Shown here in pieces: positions 20,453 through 21,972 of a stretch of 21,972 nucleotides of DNA. Numbering within the stretch: the first letter of the stretch is position 1; each line of letters starts with the position of its first letter. The DNA is from an uncultured Eubacteriales bacterium. GTDB lineage: Bacteria > Bacillota > Clostridia > Oscillospirales > Oscillospiraceae. A program made the position numbers and the translations under genes. The stretch lies in NCBI GenBank assembly GCA_900549645.1, contig URPD01000031.1:1-21972 (forward strand), given 5' to 3'. The notes under the pieces were generated by a model, which did not search any database, was not told the DNA's origin, and saw nothing but the letters and a program-made list of their open reading frames with translations.

Positions 20453-21601
20453 TTACCAGTTATACGCCGATAACTTAAATGTGTAGGATTCGCCGGGGGT
20501 AATGTCATAAATCACAACGGAGTCATCCTTGAACTTATCTCCCGAACTCAAAGAAGGGAGGTATATATTACCGGAGTCAACCATATAACCCGCACTGTCG
20601 TACAGCTTATAACTAATCGTATCATACCCGTAATTGTCGCCGCTCTTTTTTTCTCCGGTAATTGTAATGGTCAGCTGCGGATAATAGTCTTTGTCAAACT
20701 TATATTCGGCCCCTTGGACTTGAATCACGGATGCCGTACCGCCCATAAAATCCGTCACATTCAGATCCAGAGGAAAAGAATCGAACGTCACTTGAACATC
20801 TTCGATAGGCAAGCAGTATAGGGTATCGCAGTTCACTTCGTCAAACTGAACTACATTTTCCTTATATACGGTGAAATAAACTTTTCCACTTGCAGACTTC
20901 CCGGCTGTGACCTCTGCGGCGGGAAGTCTAACGTTTGCAAGATATTGTTCCCCGGCAGCTTGACTGGTATAATAGCCAAAATCATCAACGGAAACGGATT
21001 TTGTACCGGTATAAACCTCTTCATTCTCATCATTTACAATTCGAATGTCAACATCAACATCGGCAGACAAGGGCTTGCCGTCTTTATCAGCTAGCCCAAA
21101 GAAAATGCTGTAATCATTTGTTCCCCTGTTATACTGAAAAGACCAGTTTTTCAATGTTTTGATGTTGATAGGCAAGCAATGTAGGGCATCGCAGTTCACT
21201 TCGTCAAGCTTAACTGCATTTTCCTTGTATACGGTAAAATAAACTTTTCCGCTTGCGGATTTCCCGGCTGTGATCTCTGCGGCAGGGATTCTAATATTGG
21301 CAAGATAATGTTCCCCGGCAGCCTGACTGGTATAATAGTCGAAATCATCAACGGAAACGGATTTTGTACCAGTATAAACCTCTTCGTTCTTGTCATTTAC
21401 AATTCGAATGTCAACATCAACATCGGCAGACAAGGGCTTGCCATTTTTATCAGCCAACCCAAAGAAAATGCTGTAATCATTTGTCTCCCCGTTATACTGA
21501 AAAGACCAGTTTTCCAGCGTTTCAATGGGGGACACCGGTGAGCCGCATCCACTCAGTAACAATGCAATTACAAGCCCACACATAAGAAAGAATCGCTTCA
21601 T
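20453..21601 (-). CDS. Lipoprotein with internal 121-residue tandem duplication, unknown function
   Basis: A 382-residue predicted lipoprotein. The signal peptide MKRFFLMCGLVIALLLSGCG has a clear lipobox (LSGC, Cys 19). Residues 26-146 and 147-267 are two near-identical copies, each opening I-x-T-L-x-N-W-S-F-Q-Y-N and ending C-L-P-I. They differ at scattered sites such as DFDYY/DFGYY and AVKLDE/VVQFDE. Each copy looks like a beta-sandwich domain, with alternating hydrophobic strands and a DVDVDIRIVND core. Residues 268-382 form a different beta-rich domain ending in DITPGESYTFKLSAYNW. GGAGG precedes the ATG. Codons are clearly AT-richer than in neighbouring genes, and the gene sits between 43-bp direct repeats, so I infer recent acquisition. 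I do not recognise the family; an extracellular binding or adhesion role is only a guess. Confidence 0.8.
   Translation of the reverse strand: MKRFFLMCGLVIALLLSGCGSPVSPIETLENWSFQYNGETNDYSIFFGLADKNGKPLSADVDVDIRIVNDKNEEVYTGTKSVSVDDFDYYTSQAAGEHYLANIRIPAAEITAGKSASGKVYFTVYKENAVKLDEVNCDALHCLPINIKTLKNWSFQYNRGTNDYSIFFGLADKDGKPLSADVDVDIRIVNDENEEVYTGTKSVSVDDFGYYTSQAAGEQYLANVRLPAAEVTAGKSASGKVYFTVYKENVVQFDEVNCDTLYCLPIEDVQVTFDSFPLDLNVTDFMGGTASVIQVQGAEYKFDKDYYPQLTITITGEKKSGDNYGYDTISYKLYDSAGYMVDSGNIYLPSLSSGDKFKDDSVVIYDITPGESYTFKLSAYNW
20801..21163 (-). repeat. 363-bp tandem repeat unit B inside the lipoprotein gene
   Basis: Encodes residues 147-267. In register with unit A (21164-21526) and very similar at DNA level too, for example the shared stretches around GGCAAGCAGTATAGGG/GGCAAGCAATGTAGGG at the unit borders. 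Recent duplication is likely. Confidence 0.85.
21164..21526 (-). repeat. 363-bp tandem repeat unit A inside the lipoprotein gene
   Basis: Encodes residues 26-146, the first copy of the duplicated domain, directly adjoining unit B without a linker. Confidence 0.85.
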
Positions 21602-21643
21602 TTCTGTGCCTCCTTATCTGTTTGCGCCTTTATTATACGGAAC

Positions 21644-21672
21644 AGTATATCATATTTTCCTGCATATGTCTA
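21644..21672 (-). promoter_or_regulatory. Promoter of the cassette lipoprotein gene
   Basis: On the minus strand: TAGACA (21672-21667), a 17-base spacer, TATACT (21649-21644). It lies inside the direct-repeat-bounded cassette, so the insert brings its own promoter. Confidence 0.7.
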
Positions 21673-21696
21673 TCCTGCCTATGCGAACAACTGCTG

Positions 21697-21739
21697 GCAC
21701 GGCCTGCATTTTTTTGATATGGAAAAAGCGCTGCCGGAG
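21697..21739 (+). repeat. 43-bp direct repeat, right copy
   Basis: Perfect repeat of 20047-20089. It holds the right arm and T run of the fusion-gene terminator, then continues into the complete second terminator. Confidence 0.88.
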
Positions 21740-21750
21740 CAGCGCTTTTT
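21723..21750. terminator. Intrinsic terminator of the hgdC-type gene (bidirectional)
   Basis: A 12-bp perfect stem AAAAAGCGCTGC (21723-21734), loop CGGA, GCAGCGCTTTTT (21739-21750). It lies 16 bases beyond the minus-strand stop at 21767. Confidence 0.9.
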
Positions 21751-21766
21751 CTTATGCTTATCGGAA

Positions 21767-21972
21767 TTACTTCTTGGCGAGACCCTTCTGACGGGCATAT
21801 TCGGCAGCACCGAGAGCGCCCATGAGCTGGGGGTCGGTCTTGAGGTTGACGACCTTGAGCTTGAGAACGTGCTCAATCGCTTCCTTCAGACCGTCGTTCT
21901 TTGCACAGCCGCCGGTTAGGGTGATGCTGTCGGTTGCGCCGGCCTTCTTGGCCATGACGAAGCAGCGCTTTG
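21767..21972 (-). CDS. 2-hydroxyacyl-CoA dehydratase activator (BadF/BadG/HgdC ATPase family), C-terminal part
   Basis: Only the last 68 or so codons are inside the window; the frame is open to the right edge (KRCFVMAKKAG). The sequence SITLTGGCAKNDGLKEAIEH matches the conserved C-terminal TGGxAxNxG motif of the ASKHA-fold activators, and LMGALGAAEYARQK is the usual C-terminal block. Such proteins are [4Fe-4S] homodimers that inject an ATP-activated electron into 2-hydroxyacyl-CoA or benzoyl-CoA-type reductases and dehydratases. In Clostridia they serve amino-acid fermentation. The iron-sulfur cysteines and ATP loops lie outside the window. The specific partner enzyme cannot be named. Confidence 0.85.
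   Translation of the reverse strand, partial: KRCFVMAKKAGATDSITLTGGCAKNDGLKEAIEHVLKLKVVNLKTDPQLMGALGAAEYARQKGLAKK

Noticed and set aside
20064..20486. Plus-strand frame of 140 codons in the cassette
   Set aside because: Runs through the direct repeat, a terminator and into the end of the lipoprotein gene; no RBS and non-protein-like composition.

Overview
The window looks like part of a chromosome of an anaerobic, GC-rich gut-type Clostridia (Oscillospiraceae/Ruminococcaceae-like). Supporting signs are strong GGAGG ribosome sites, a group 2 ECF transporter module beside truA, ClpE, a monomeric [FeFe] hydrogenase, a 2-hydroxyacyl-CoA dehydratase activator, Gram-positive-style lipoproteins, and a dispersed intergenic repeat that I associate from memory with this group. 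No rRNA, tRNA, CRISPR array, phage genes or transposase gene was seen.

Layout. 1-445 is the 3' part of an amino-acid ABC transporter binding protein that appears to lack its C-terminal end. A hairpin-rich non-coding tract and a 160-bp repeat element follow. 862-1566 encodes a VanX-like D,D-dipeptidase lipoprotein; 1567-2051 is non-coding repeat sequence. 2137-2997 is an RlmI-like methyltransferase, followed by the coupled ecfA1-ecfA2-ecfT-truA block (3040-6304) and a CvpA-like membrane protein (6446-7162). A tightly coupled block at 7589-11455 encodes ClpE, a macrodomain ADP-ribose hydrolase, a rhomboid protease and a DUF523 protein. degV (minus) and a MarR regulator (plus) are divergent. A membrane-anchored alpha/beta hydrolase with a polytopic C-terminal half comes next, then a GNAT acetyltransferase, an [FeFe] hydrogenase with an ECF S component behind it, and a nucleotidyltransferase-aminotransferase fusion. 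The right end holds a visibly AT-richer cassette encoding a lipoprotein with an internal tandem duplication, then the 3' end of an hgdC-type activator on the minus strand.

How the genes may work together. EcfA1-EcfA2-EcfT is the shared energising module of ECF vitamin/metal importers, and the S component at 17537 could dock on it. Hydrogenase and HgdC-type activase both fit fermentative redox metabolism. The ClpE block combines protein unfolding, ADP-ribose processing and intramembrane proteolysis, which suggests stress or quality control (inference).

Most notable structure. Two copies of a 160-bp element, identical base for base and in opposite orientation (659-818 and 15180-15339), each sit at an intrinsic terminator. 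In both cases the whole terminator stem-loop is duplicated on the two sides (23 and 24 bp). This looks like a small non-autonomous mobile element that targets terminators. Separately, a 1.6-kb cassette at 20090-21696 is bounded by a perfect 43-bp direct repeat that also consists of terminator sequence. Finally, the nucleotidyltransferase-aminotransferase gene has an amber stop as its second codon, directly after an excellent ribosome binding site and ATG.
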